Shown here: piece by piece, positions 9,694 to 17,018 of the stretch
Layout of the letters: every line of letters begins with the position of its first letter
Numbering within the stretch: position 1 is the stretch's first letter
Assembly: GCF_900110535.1 (NCBI RefSeq)
Contig: NZ_FOJA01000001.1
Span: 1,302,001 to 1,366,000, forward strand
From: Halobacterium jilantaiense
GTDB lineage: Archaea; Halobacteriota; Halobacteria; Halobacteriales; Halobacteriaceae
Direction of reading: 5' to 3'
Length of the DNA: 64,000 nt
Made by a program: the position numbers and the translations under genes
The notes under the pieces: generated by a model
The model's database searches: none
Told to the model about the DNA's origin: nothing
Seen by the model: only the letters and a program-made list of their open reading frames with translations

Positions 9694-9735
9694 ACGCCAG
9701 TATGGCGTCCCTACCACCGATTTGACCCGCCATAC
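9694..9735. repeat. Overlapping inverted repeats after mutS
   Basis: ACGCCA-GTA-TGGCGT (9694-9708) is a perfect 6-bp palindrome with a 3-base loop. Its right half is also matched by CGCCATAC at 9728-9735, which pairs over 8 bp with GTATGGCG at 9700-9707. Two mutually exclusive stems are thus possible, or a protein could bind three half-sites. Confidence 0.6.
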
Positions 9736-9750
9736 GGGACGAAAGCGACG

Positions 9751-9765
9751 CCCGGCTTTTTCGGG
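9751..9765 (+). terminator. Possible terminator after mutS
   Basis: CCCG and CGGG flank a central GCTTTTT, giving a short stem with a T-run 80 bases after the mutS stop. Archaeal terminators are mainly T-runs, so the five T residues are the functional part if it works. Confidence 0.35.
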
Positions 9766-9823
9766 TTCGCCGCCGACACCACTACTCCGGACTCCGGGTC
9801 GCTGGCGGGCCGACAGCCGGCGA

Positions 9824-9846
9824 CGACACTTCGGCGGGTAGTGTCG
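9824..9846. repeat. Hairpin CGACACT-N9-AGTGTCG before Tat lipoprotein gene
   Basis: A perfect 7-bp inverted repeat with a 9-base spacer ends 59 bases before the ATG at 9906. It could be an operator for the lipoprotein gene or a further termination structure for mutS; the sequence does not decide. Confidence 0.5.
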
Positions 9847-9905
9847 CCGCACTCGCGGCAGGACACCCGCGGACGCGGCCAGCGCACAACCACAACCAAG
9901 ACACC

Positions 9906-10394
9906 ATGAACCGACGAACGTTCCTTCGGACGACGAGTCTCGCGGCGGTGAGCGCAGGACTCGCGGGCTGCACCGGGACGAGTGACAGCGACGGTGGCGA
10001 CGTGGACGTCTCGACGACTGTCGTCCGGAACGCGCCCGAGAACCCAGCGCCGGCCGCGGACGCCGTCGGGCCGGTGACCCAGCAGGAGTCAGACGTCCTG
10101 CTGCTGGCGAACCTGGTGTTCCAGCGCGCCGGCGAGAAGGGGGTCGTCGTGGCGGGCGACGCGACGAACGACGGCGACCGGGCGTTCTCGGACGCCACCG
10201 TCGAGGTGAGTCTCTGGGACGACGACGCGGCCGAGGACGACATCGCCGACTCGGCGACCGTGCAGACGGACCGCGGCCGACTCGAGGCCGGCGACACCTG
10301 GCAGTGGGCGGCGACGTTCGAGGAGGACCCGAGCTTCGAAATCGCGCGCTACGCAGTGACGGCGACCGCCAACTACGCCGACGGGGGCGAGTAG
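9906..10394 (+). CDS. Tat-exported lipoprotein with FxLyD-like domain
   Basis: Secreted, membrane-anchored protein of 162 residues. The N-terminus has a twin-arginine signal (MNRRTFLRTT) and lipobox LAGC with the cysteine near residue 22, followed by an acidic Ser/Asp/Gly linker. The mature part resembles the FxLyD-type beta-sandwich seen in many haloarchaeal lipoproteins (VVVAGDATNDGDRAFSDATVEVSLWDDD, then a W-QWAATFEEDP segment). No catalytic residues are apparent, so it is probably a binding or structural surface protein. It has its own upstream region with a hairpin at 9824-9846. Confidence 0.72.
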   Translation: MNRRTFLRTTSLAAVSAGLAGCTGTSDSDGGDVDVSTTVVRNAPENPAPAADAVGPVTQQESDVLLLANLVFQRAGEKGVVVAGDATNDGDRAFSDATVEVSLWDDDAAEDDIADSATVQTDRGRLEAGDTWQWAATFEEDPSFEIARYAVTATANYADGGE

Positions 10395-10422
10395 GCGCGG
10401 CCGCTACTGGGACCAGCCCGCG

Positions 10423-11142
10423 TCACGAGACCTCGGAGAACGTCAGGCCGCTCTCGGCGAGCAGCCGTCGGGTCTTCTCCGTCACCCCGGGCGCGACCAG
10501 CACGCCGCGCACCGTCGCGTCCGCGTGGAGGTCCCGGCGGAGCGCCGTCACGTACCGCTCCAGTTGTGAGGCCGCCGACGGGCCGGCGCGGACGTTCTTC
10601 AGTTCCACGGCGGCGACGTTCCCGTCGGCGTCCCGGCCGTAGACATCGACGCGCCCCGCGGGCGTCTCGCGCTCGGTGGCGAGCGGCCGGAAGCCGGGTT
10701 CGACGAGGTCTGGGTCGGCGAGCACGCGCTCCTTGAGGTCGGATTCGGTGCCCGAGACGGTGGCGTCCGCACTCGCGGGGTCGAAGGCCGTCGCGGCGTG
10801 AACCGCGGAGAACTGGACGCGGAGCGCGTCCGCCGCGCCGCCGTCGGTTTCGACGACGAGGTGGTCGTCGCTCGCGTGCCCGCTGGCACGTTCGACCGCA
10901 ACGGCGACAGCCGCCCCGGAGGCCCAGGCGTCGGGGTCGCGACCCGACGCGCCGTGGACGAGCAGGGTGTCGTCGGGCTTCCAGAGTAGCTGGCGGACGC
11001 CACCGGGGAGTCGGCGCTCCGCCCGCCCCGAGAACGTCGCCTCGCAGGTGCCGACCAGCGAGACCGCGAGGCCGTCGCCGGCCGCGTCGCTGGCGAAGTC
11101 GGCGGCGGCGTCGAGGCTCGGGTCGGCGAGCGTGCGCGTCAC
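10423..11142 (-). CDS. nucS: Mismatch-specific endonuclease NucS/EndoMS
   Basis: Protein of 239 residues. The C-terminal RecB-like nuclease core is recognisable by GRVDVYGRDADG followed by VAAVELKN. The Asp and Glu are 14 residues apart and the Lys follows two residues after Glu, the same spacing as the D-E-K catalytic triad of Pyrococcus NucS. The later SAASQLERYV matches the conserved helix after the active site. The N-terminal half is the DNA-binding/dimer domain. EndoMS cuts both strands at mismatches and in many archaea replaces MutS/MutL; here both systems occur together. The GTG at 11142 was chosen for the family-typical length and a CTTTTGC TATA-like box about 27 bases upstream. Confidence 0.85.
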   Translation of the reverse strand: MTRTLADPSLDAAADFASDAAGDGLAVSLVGTCEATFSGRAERRLPGGVRQLLWKPDDTLLVHGASGRDPDAWASGAAVAVAVERASGHASDDHLVVETDGGAADALRVQFSAVHAATAFDPASADATVSGTESDLKERVLADPDLVEPGFRPLATERETPAGRVDVYGRDADGNVAAVELKNVRAGPSAASQLERYVTALRRDLHADATVRGVLVAPGVTEKTRRLLAESGLTFSEVS

Positions 11143-11427
11143 GGCCGCCGGTTGGGTGGCGGCGCGCAAAAGCGACCGGGTGTGCGCACGGCGGCCGCGA
11201 GGGAACGGGTGTCGCGAGCGCGGCCGTGGCGGGTAGCGGCCCGGTGGCGGCGGGAGAGAGACGAGACGCGGCCCCGGCACCAGGCTGTCGGAGGCGTGCC
11301 GCCGTCGAGCGGACGCCGGCGGGGCGGGTGGCACGAGTCGCCCGCGTCGGCGCGGCTACTCGCCACGTATCGCTGGTTGTGACGGCCGTCCCGTGGGTGT
11401 TCCCCCGAACGTGTTTCGCCGACGTGC
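11143..11427. other. Non-coding GC-rich stretch between nucS and the repeats
   Basis: No frame here resembles a haloarchaeal protein, and no tRNA-like or strong hairpin structure is seen. The segment next to 11142 holds the nucS promoter. The rest may be decayed coding DNA, but nothing identifiable remains. Confidence 0.5.
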
Positions 11428-11490
11428 TTTAACTTCCTCTGGCGACAAGCAGTAGATACGAGCGGCGACGTGCGGTGTTCTGCAGAAGAC
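11428..11490 (+). repeat. TATA-containing repeat, copy 1
   Basis: Core 11428-11464 matches the 37-base consensus TTTAAGTGG...GATACGAGCG with four differences, all in the first ten bases; the last 27 are identical. The TATA form TTTAAC is kept. The 3' extension ends in the palindrome TTCTGCAGAA followed by GAC. Confidence 0.9.
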
Positions 11491-11544
11491 TCGCCTCGTA
11501 GCGTCGGCCAGCGGCTGCCAGACACGTCTAATATCCCACATTCG

Positions 11545-11607
11545 TTTAAGTGGTTCTGGCGACAAGCAGTAGATACGAGCGGCGTGACGCCGCGTTCTGC
11601 GGAAGAC
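11545..11607 (+). repeat. TATA-containing repeat, copy 2
   Basis: Perfect consensus core at 11545-11581, identical to copy 3. It is followed by GCGTGACGC and a TTCTGCGGAAGAC extension that closely matches copy 1. It lies 139 bases before the frnE start and points toward it. If the TATA box works, RNA would begin near 11574. Confidence 0.92.
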
Positions 11608-11683
11608 TACCCGGAAGCGACTGCTATCGGCACGCACCCCCGGAGACGGCGCGCTCTTTTGTCGGGCTACCGTAGCCGCGAGC

Positions 11684-12304
11684 GTGAGCGACACCATCAC
11701 CATCTACTCGGACTACGTCTGTCCGTTCTGTTACCTCGGCCGGCAGTCCCTGAACGACTATCAGGCGACCCGGGAGGAGGCCCTCGACATCGACTGGCAG
11801 CCCTTCGACCTGCGGAGCCGCCAGCGCCGCCCGGACGGCACGCTCGACGACAGCGTCGACTCCGGGAAGGACGAGGAGTACTACGAGGAAGCTCGGAAGA
11901 ACGTCGAACGGCTGCGCGACGAGTACGACGCCGACGAGATGAGCACCGACCTCGTCGGTGACGTCGACGGCTTCCTCGCGCAGGTGGCGTCGCTGTACGT
12001 CCGCGAGGAGTACCCCGAGCAGTGGCTCGCGTTCGACGAGGCCGTCTTCACGGCGCTCTGGGAGGACGAACGCGACATCGGCGACCGCGACGTGCTCGCC
12101 GACCTCGCAGCGGATGTCGGCCTCGACGGCGAGGAGATTCGCGAGGTCGTCGACGACGAGGACTGGCGGGACCGCCTGCGCGACGAGTTCGCCGACGCCC
12201 GCGAGTTCGGCATCACGGGCGTGCCGACGTTCGTCTACGACGGCCACGGGGCCCGCGGTGCCGTGCCCCCGGCCCAGCTCGAACGACTGGTCGAGGGCGT
12301 CTGA
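11684..12304 (+). CDS. DsbA-family oxidoreductase, FrnE-like
   Basis: Cytoplasmic thioredoxin-fold protein of 206 residues with no signal peptide. The redox motif CPFC (C13, C16) follows ITIYSDYVCPFC at the N-terminus, and the conserved cis-proline region appears as GITGVPTFVYDG near residue 180. The long helical insertion between them is typical of the FrnE/DsbA-like subfamily, which catalyses disulfide exchange or isomerisation and has been linked to oxidative stress. The GTG start at 11684 is supported by a CTCTTTTGTC element about 27 bases upstream. The gene is flanked by two pairs of direct repeats (copies 1-2 and 3-4), an unusual setting. Confidence 0.85.
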   Translation: MSDTITIYSDYVCPFCYLGRQSLNDYQATREEALDIDWQPFDLRSRQRRPDGTLDDSVDSGKDEEYYEEARKNVERLRDEYDADEMSTDLVGDVDGFLAQVASLYVREEYPEQWLAFDEAVFTALWEDERDIGDRDVLADLAADVGLDGEEIREVVDDEDWRDRLRDEFADAREFGITGVPTFVYDGHGARGAVPPAQLERLVEGV

Positions 12305-12310
12305 ACGCGG

Positions 12311-12412
12311 CTACGTTTCGTCGAGGAACTCGTGGGCACCGGCTCGGAGGAAGCCGACACCGGCAGCGGCGAGCGCGCGGCGGGGCTCTGGGGACGGTCC
12401 GGCCCGCCGTTC
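12311..12412 (-). pseudogene. Possible 3' remnant of a protein gene, ending at repeat copy 3
   Basis: On the minus strand one frame reads as a plausible haloarchaeal C-terminus (RALAAAGVGFLRAG, then AHEFLDET and TAG at 12313-12311). It has no start codon before running into repeat copy 3 at 12413. It may be the tail of a gene whose front was lost when the repeat or frnE arrived. The evidence is composition only, so confidence is low. Confidence 0.25.
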
Positions 12413-12475
12413 TTTAAGTGGTTCTGGCGACAAGCAGTAGATACGAGCGGTGGCGTGCGGTGTTCTGGTAGTAAT
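12413..12475 (+). repeat. TATA-containing repeat, copy 3
   Basis: Perfect consensus core at 12413-12449, identical over 38 bases to copy 2, 868 bases away. The 3' extension begins with GTGCGGTGTTCTG as in copy 1, then diverges (GTAGTAATCTCGT). Confidence 0.92.
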
Positions 12476-12566
12476 CTCGTCTCGCAGCCACGGCTGTCGG
12501 CTCGGAGTGACTGCACACGTGTCTGGGTCGTTTCGGTGTCAGTGTCCCGCGCTCGGCCGGCAGCCG

Positions 12567-12615
12567 TTTAAGTGATTCTGGCGACAAGCAGTAGACACGA
12601 GCGAGGATTCTCCGG
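12567..12615 (+). repeat. TATA-containing repeat, copy 4
   Basis: Core 12567-12603 differs from the consensus at two positions (G to A at 9, T to C at 30). The TATA box is intact. The extension AGGATTCTCCGGATAG is shorter. It lies 79 bases before the ATG at 12683 and could provide its promoter, with a leader of about 85 bases. Confidence 0.9.
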
Positions 12616-12682
12616 ATAGCGACGCCCAGTAGCGGCGTCGCCGGGCCGAGGGTTTATTCGGTGGAAGCACGGAACTGGGCGT

Positions 12683-13372
12683 ATGCCAGCAGACGCCGGC
12701 TCCGCCATCCGGTGGGACGACGGCGACGAGCGGGAGGTCGACACCCGCACGGGCTCGGGGTCGCTCTCCCGCGCGGAAGCCCGCCGCGACTCGACGGTCC
12801 GCCAGTGGGGCGTCGTCTCCCCGAGCGCCACCGTCATCGGGCGCGCGGAGTCCCCGGACGCCGACGTCTCGGAGAGCGTGCGGCGGCTGCACGACGAACG
12901 CCACCACGCCACCGACGGCCACAGCGAGCGCGCCCACCGCCTCGACCGGCTGCGCACCACGCAAGCCCTGTGTAACGCCATCGGCGTGACGCCGTGGCAG
13001 CGAGACGTGGCGCTCGGCGTGATGGACGAGATAGATTTGACGGCGTTCGGCAGCCAGCGCGCCATCGAGAAGGTCGCGCTCGTCGCTGTCCGGCACGTCG
13101 TCGACGTCGACCGGCGCGAGTACTTCGGGCTCGACGACCTCGACGGCGCGGAACTCACGCAGGGCCGCATGGAGGAGCTGTTCGAGCGGTACAAGCGCCA
13201 CGACGTCACGGACGAGCCGACGTTCCGCCGGCTCGCCGACCGCTACGAACTCGACCAGACGAGCCTGAACCGGCTGCGGCGCGTGCTCACCGACCAACTG
13301 GACGACAGGCTGCCGGCGTACGGCCGGAACACCAACCGCGACCCGCACCTGCCGTCGCTCTCCGAGGAGTAG
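12683..13372 (+). CDS. Probable DNA-directed RNA polymerase subunit epsilon (haloarchaeal)
   Basis: Soluble protein of 229 residues. The N-terminus contains VRQWGVVSPSATVIGRAESP, the centre TQALCNAIGVTPWQRDVALGVM and LTAFGSQRAIEKVALVAVRHVVDVD, and the C-terminus a helix-turn-helix-like FRRLADRYELDQTSLNRLRRVL. This layout matches, from memory, the haloarchaeal protein annotated as RNA polymerase subunit epsilon. Its biochemical role is poorly defined; the cyclin-like helical middle and terminal HTH suit a transcription or DNA-binding protein. It stands alone, preceded by repeat copy 4. Assignment rests on remembered motifs, not on a search. Confidence 0.62.
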   Translation: MPADAGSAIRWDDGDEREVDTRTGSGSLSRAEARRDSTVRQWGVVSPSATVIGRAESPDADVSESVRRLHDERHHATDGHSERAHRLDRLRTTQALCNAIGVTPWQRDVALGVMDEIDLTAFGSQRAIEKVALVAVRHVVDVDRREYFGLDDLDGAELTQGRMEELFERYKRHDVTDEPTFRRLADRYELDQTSLNRLRRVLTDQLDDRLPAYGRNTNRDPHLPSLSEE

Positions 13373-13408
13373 GACCCGCGGCTGTTCTCCGCCGCCGGCG
13401 CGCTCGGA

Positions 13409-13741
13409 CTACGTGTGCTCGGCGATGAAGTCCTCGATCGCCTGCCCACCCTGGAAGCCGTCGGCGAGCCGCGCGACCTCCACACCGTCTTCGACGAGGA
13501 CGAGCGTCGGGACGCTCCGGACGTTCCACTCGTCCACCAGGTCGATGTCCTCGCCGGGGTTCACCATCGCTACGGGAACGCCCGTCTCTCTGGCGACGTT
13601 CCCGAGCACGGGCTCGATGGACTGACACAGCGTGCAGCCCTTCGTGTAGAACTCCACGAGCACGCGGTCGTGGTCGGCGAGCACGTCGTCGAGTTCCTCG
13701 CCGCCCGCCACGCGCATCGGTCGCTGGTGCTGTTCGCTCAC
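13409..13741 (-). CDS. Thioredoxin-family protein
   Basis: Protein of 110 residues with a single thioredoxin fold. The active site is CTLC (C36, C39) in VLVEFYTKGCTLCQS, and the cis-proline loop is VRSVPTLVLVEDG. The usual W-C-G-P-C is replaced by G-C-T-L-C, so its redox potential and partner probably differ from general thioredoxin. No signal peptide, hence cytoplasmic. The GTG at 13741 is preferred over the internal ATG at 13717 because a CCTTTTGCG box lies about 27 bases upstream and the N-terminal strand would otherwise be shortened. Confidence 0.8.
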   Translation of the reverse strand: MSEQHQRPMRVAGGEELDDVLADHDRVLVEFYTKGCTLCQSIEPVLGNVARETGVPVAMVNPGEDIDLVDEWNVRSVPTLVLVEDGVEVARLADGFQGGQAIEDFIAEHT

Positions 13742-13840
13742 GGGACTGGGTAGGCGACGGAGACGCAAAAGGACTGGTTCGCGGGTCGACACCGCCGCAA
13801 CCCGGCTGCCGGCCGCCGCGACGCCCGGCGTCGGGGTGCG

Positions 13841-14596
13841 TTACTCCTCGGTCTCTTCGTCGTCCGTCTCGACGGCCTCGATGTCGTCGATGTAGGACTG
13901 GGACTCCTCGGCTTCGAGTTCGCGGTACGTCCCGGTCTCGGCGTCCACGACGGCGACGCCGACGCCCTCGCCCTGGAGCGCGCCGTCACGGCCCTCGTTC
14001 AGGGCGCGCAGCGCGAGGTCGATGCCGCCGTCGACGTCCAGGTCGGTCTCGTACTCGTCCTCGAGGAACTCCTGGATGTCGCCGCGGTTCGAGCCGATGG
14101 CGACGGCCTTCCACTCGTTGGAGGTGCCGGACGGGTCCGTCTCGAAGAGGCGGGGTTCGCCGTCCTCGACGCCCGCGACGAGGAGCGCGACGCCGAACGG
14201 GCGCGCGCCGCCGACCTGCGTGTACTGCTGGATGTGGTCGGTGACTTCCTTCGTGAGCGTGCGGACGCCGATGGGCTCGTCGTAGCGCACGCGCTCGACC
14301 TGCGACTGCTGGCGCGCGAAGTCGATGAGCTGGCGGGCGTCGGCGACGTGGCCGGCGCTGGCGGCACCGACGTGGTCGTCGACCTTGTGCAGCTTCTCGA
14401 CGCTGGAGCCCTCCAGAAGCGGGGAGCGGGTGCGCTTGTCCACGACGAGGACGACGCCCTCGGGGGTGCGGACGCCGATGCTCGCCGTCCCTCGCTTGAC
14501 CGCTTCGCGGGCGTACTCCACCTGGTAGAGCCGGCCGTCGGGGGAGAAGATGGTGATTCCCCGGTCGTAGGCCTGCTGCTGGTTCTGACCCTGCAT
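13841..14596 (-). CDS. psmA: 20S proteasome subunit alpha
   Basis: Outer-ring subunit of the archaeal 20S proteasome, 251 residues. The N-terminal gate and family signature are clear (AYDRGITIFSPDGRLYQVEYA, residues about 9-29). The non-catalytic alpha-type core follows (GVVLVVDKRTRSPLLEGSSVEKLHKVDDHVG, read in parts), and the C-terminus is an acidic tail. The alpha subunit has no catalytic Thr. It forms heptameric rings that gate the chamber and dock PAN-type ATPases. The beta subunit is not in this window. A CCCTTTACG element on the minus strand about 35 bases upstream suggests a short leader. It is divergent from the livK operon. Confidence 0.95.
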   Translation of the reverse strand: MQGQNQQQAYDRGITIFSPDGRLYQVEYAREAVKRGTASIGVRTPEGVVLVVDKRTRSPLLEGSSVEKLHKVDDHVGAASAGHVADARQLIDFARQQSQVERVRYDEPIGVRTLTKEVTDHIQQYTQVGGARPFGVALLVAGVEDGEPRLFETDPSGTSNEWKAVAIGSNRGDIQEFLEDEYETDLDVDGGIDLALRALNEGRDGALQGEGVGVAVVDAETGTYRELEAEESQSYIDDIEAVETDDEETEE

Positions 14597-14729
14597 GGTT
14601 TCCTTGCCGCCCTGTTGTACCCCCCGACGTAAAGGGCTTTGACATTCGGCAGTGACGCGGGCGGTCGACCGCCGCCACCCCAACCGGTCTGACACGTCCT
14701 CGAGGAAACCCCCCGAGGGAGGGGCAAGC

Positions 14730-14753
14730 CGTATATGGGTGTACATCCGATGT
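14730..14753 (+). promoter_or_regulatory. livK promoter with palindromic operator
   Basis: A TATA box (GTATAT, 14730-14735) is followed by the perfect palindrome TACATC-C-GATGTA at 14741-14753, located between the TATA box and the ATG at 14766. A protein bound there would cover the expected transcription start near 14760 and repress the five-gene operon. Confidence 0.6.
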
Positions 14754-14765
14754 AGCATTGTTACC

Positions 14766-16001
14766 ATGACAAACGGAACCAAGGGACTGAGCAGGCGGGA
14801 CGTACTGAAGGGCACGGGTGCGGCAGGCATCATCGCGACGGCGGGCTGCGTCGACCTCGGGGGGAGCGGCGACAGCGGACCGTACCAGATCGGAATGGTC
14901 GACTCCCAGACCGGGTCGCTGTCCGCGTTCGGGGAGCGCAACCAGCGCGGCCGCGAGCTCGCGCTGTCGGCCGTCAACGACGTCGGCATCGGCGGCCGCG
15001 AACTCTCCATCAGTGTTCAGGACTCCCAGAGCCAGCAACAGACGGGCGTCAGCGCAGCCCAGCAGCTCGTCAACCAGCAGGAAGTTCCGTTCCTCATCGG
15101 GGCAGTGGGCTCGGGCGTGAGCCTCGCGATCTACCAGAGCGTCGTCCAGAGCACGGACGTCGTCCAGCTCTCCCAGAACTCCACGAGCCCGCAGCTCACC
15201 GACTACCCCGGGCTCCTCCGGATGTCGCCGACCGGGCGCACGCAGTCGACGGCGCTCGCCGACATCATCACCGAGGACGGCGGCGAGTCAGTCGCCATCA
15301 CGTGGATCAACAACGACTACGGCTCCGGCATCAAGGACGCGTTCGTCGACGCCTACGACGGCGAGGTCGTCTACAACTCCTCGCACGACCAGGGCCAGTC
15401 CTCGTACAGCAACGTCGTCAGCCAGATGGCGAACACGGACGCGGACTCCTGGCTGTTCATCACATACCAGCCCGAGTTCACGACGATGACCCAGGAGGCG
15501 TACAGCAGCGGCGTCAACGAACAGGCGACCTGGTACGGTGCCGACTCCGTCCAGGGCTCGGACGTCCTCGCGAACACGCCAGACGGCAGCCTCGACGGCA
15601 TGAAGGTCGTGGTGCCGTCGGCCGCCCTCGACCAGGAGAACTACCAGTCGTTCGCCTCGGAGTTCGAGAGCGAGTACGACCGCTCGCCGACCGCGTGGGC
15701 GGCGTACGCCTACGACTGCGTGGTGACGGCCGCCCTCACCATCCAGGCCGCCGACGACTTCACGGGGTCGGCGCTCGGCGACGTGGTGCGGGACGTCACG
15801 CGGCCGGAGGGCGAGACGGTGACCTCCTTCGAGGCCGCCAGCGAGATTCTCTCGGACGGCGGGAGCGCCACCGACGTGGACTACCAGGGCGTCAGCGGCC
15901 CCATCGACTTCGACGAGAACGGCGACCCGGTGGCGTACCTCCAGGTCCTCACCGTCCAGGACCACGAGTACGAGTCGACGGACTTCGTCACGGGCGAGTA
16001 G
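14766..16001 (+). CDS. livK: ABC transporter substrate-binding lipoprotein, branched-chain amino acid type
   Basis: Extracellular ligand-binding protein of 411 residues. The N-terminus has a Tat signal (LSRRDVLKGTG) and lipobox (TAGC), so it is lipid-anchored outside the cell. The mature protein is a type I periplasmic-binding fold: YQIGMVDSQTGSLSAFGERNQRGRELAL as first strand-helix, then VPFLIGAVGSGVSLAI and the domain-crossing VAITWINNDYGSG. It is first in an operon with two permeases and two ATPases in LivKHMGF order. The exact ligand could be leucine-type amino acids, or urea or short amides, which use the same family. The ATG at 14766 fits the TATA box. Confidence 0.88.
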   Translation: MTNGTKGLSRRDVLKGTGAAGIIATAGCVDLGGSGDSGPYQIGMVDSQTGSLSAFGERNQRGRELALSAVNDVGIGGRELSISVQDSQSQQQTGVSAAQQLVNQQEVPFLIGAVGSGVSLAIYQSVVQSTDVVQLSQNSTSPQLTDYPGLLRMSPTGRTQSTALADIITEDGGESVAITWINNDYGSGIKDAFVDAYDGEVVYNSSHDQGQSSYSNVVSQMANTDADSWLFITYQPEFTTMTQEAYSSGVNEQATWYGADSVQGSDVLANTPDGSLDGMKVVVPSAALDQENYQSFASEFESEYDRSPTAWAAYAYDCVVTAALTIQAADDFTGSALGDVVRDVTRPEGETVTSFEAASEILSDGGSATDVDYQGVSGPIDFDENGDPVAYLQVLTVQDHEYESTDFVTGE

Positions 16002-16013
16002 CCCCACACGCTC

Positions 16014-17018
16014 ATGCTCGCCAGTCTCGTCGCCACCTGGAGCGGAGTCGTCGCCGGTGCGCTCGCACCGGGCATCGCACAGGGCGGACTCGACTACCTG
16101 CCACAGCTACTGAACTACCTCGCGAACGGCGTCGTGTTCTCGGCCATCATCGTGCTCGGCGGCATCGGCCTGTCGCTCGTGTACTCCATCGCGGACTTCG
16201 CGAACTTCGCGCACGGCGACACGATGACGGTCGGCGCGTACGCCGGCCTCGTCACGCTCGGAGCCATCGGCACCGCCGGTCCGACGCTGTTCGCGCTCCC
16301 GCTGGGGTTCTACGCGGCGCTGCTGGCGGGCATCGCCGTCGCCGCAGTCGTCGCCGTCGCCACCCACTACCTCATCTACGAGCCGCTGGACACGGACTCC
16401 ATCGGCCTGCTCATCACGAGCATCGGCGTGGCGTTCGTCTACCGGGCGCTCATCCAGATTCAGTTCGGCACGGGCTACACGGTGTACGACGTGCCCACGC
16501 TCCGGCCGATTCCCTGGATAGAGGACCTCACCGGCATCACGCTCACGGAGCACGAGGTCGCAATCGTGCTCGTCGCGTCCGTACTCGTCGCCGCGCTGCA
16601 CGTCGTCCTCCAGTACACGACGCTCGGCCGGACGATGCGCGCGACCGCCGACAACGAGGCGCTCGCGAAAGTCTCGGGCATCCGCACCGAGCGCGTCATC
16701 ACCTCGATGTGGGTCATCGGCGCGGGGCTCGCTGGCGCTGGCGGCGTGTTCCTCGGGCTGTACAACCAGCTCAGCCCCCGCATGGGGTTCAATCTCCTGC
16801 TGGTCGTGTTCGCCGCCGTCATCCTCGGCGGCATCGGCAGCGTCTACGGCGCGATGCTCGGCGGCGTCGTCATCGGGATGGTGAACAAGCTGACGCCGGT
16901 GCTGTCGGACGTCGGGCTCCCCATCGAGCCGGCGTACGCCAACGCCATCGCGTTCGTCATCATGGTGCTCGTGCTGCTCGTTCGGCCGACCGGCATCGCC
17001 GGGGAGGGGGTGTCGTAG
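16014..17018 (+). CDS. livH: Branched-chain amino acid-type ABC permease LivH
   Basis: Inner membrane permease of 334 residues with about eight hydrophobic segments. Diagnostic features are LSLVYSIADFANFAHGDTMTVGAY near the N-terminus and the coupling region RTMRATADNEALAKVSGI with VFAAVILGGIGSVYGAMLGG later. It begins 12 bases after livK and its stop is followed directly by livM, so it is translated from the same message. It would pair with LivM to form the channel driven by LivG and LivF. Confidence 0.93.
   Translation: MLASLVATWSGVVAGALAPGIAQGGLDYLPQLLNYLANGVVFSAIIVLGGIGLSLVYSIADFANFAHGDTMTVGAYAGLVTLGAIGTAGPTLFALPLGFYAALLAGIAVAAVVAVATHYLIYEPLDTDSIGLLITSIGVAFVYRALIQIQFGTGYTVYDVPTLRPIPWIEDLTGITLTEHEVAIVLVASVLVAALHVVLQYTTLGRTMRATADNEALAKVSGIRTERVITSMWVIGAGLAGAGGVFLGLYNQLSPRMGFNLLLVVFAAVILGGIGSVYGAMLGGVVIGMVNKLTPVLSDVGLPIEPAYANAIAFVIMVLVLLVRPTGIAGEGVS

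Noticed and set aside
11428-12472. Repeats as coding sequence (peptide FKWFWRQAVDTSG)
   Set aside because: Copy 4 has a stop (TGA) in this frame, and differences between copies are not concentrated at third positions.
11428-12615. CRISPR array
   Set aside because: Only four repeats with gaps of about 80, 831 and 117 bases and a TATA-like core; no Cas genes and no regular spacers.
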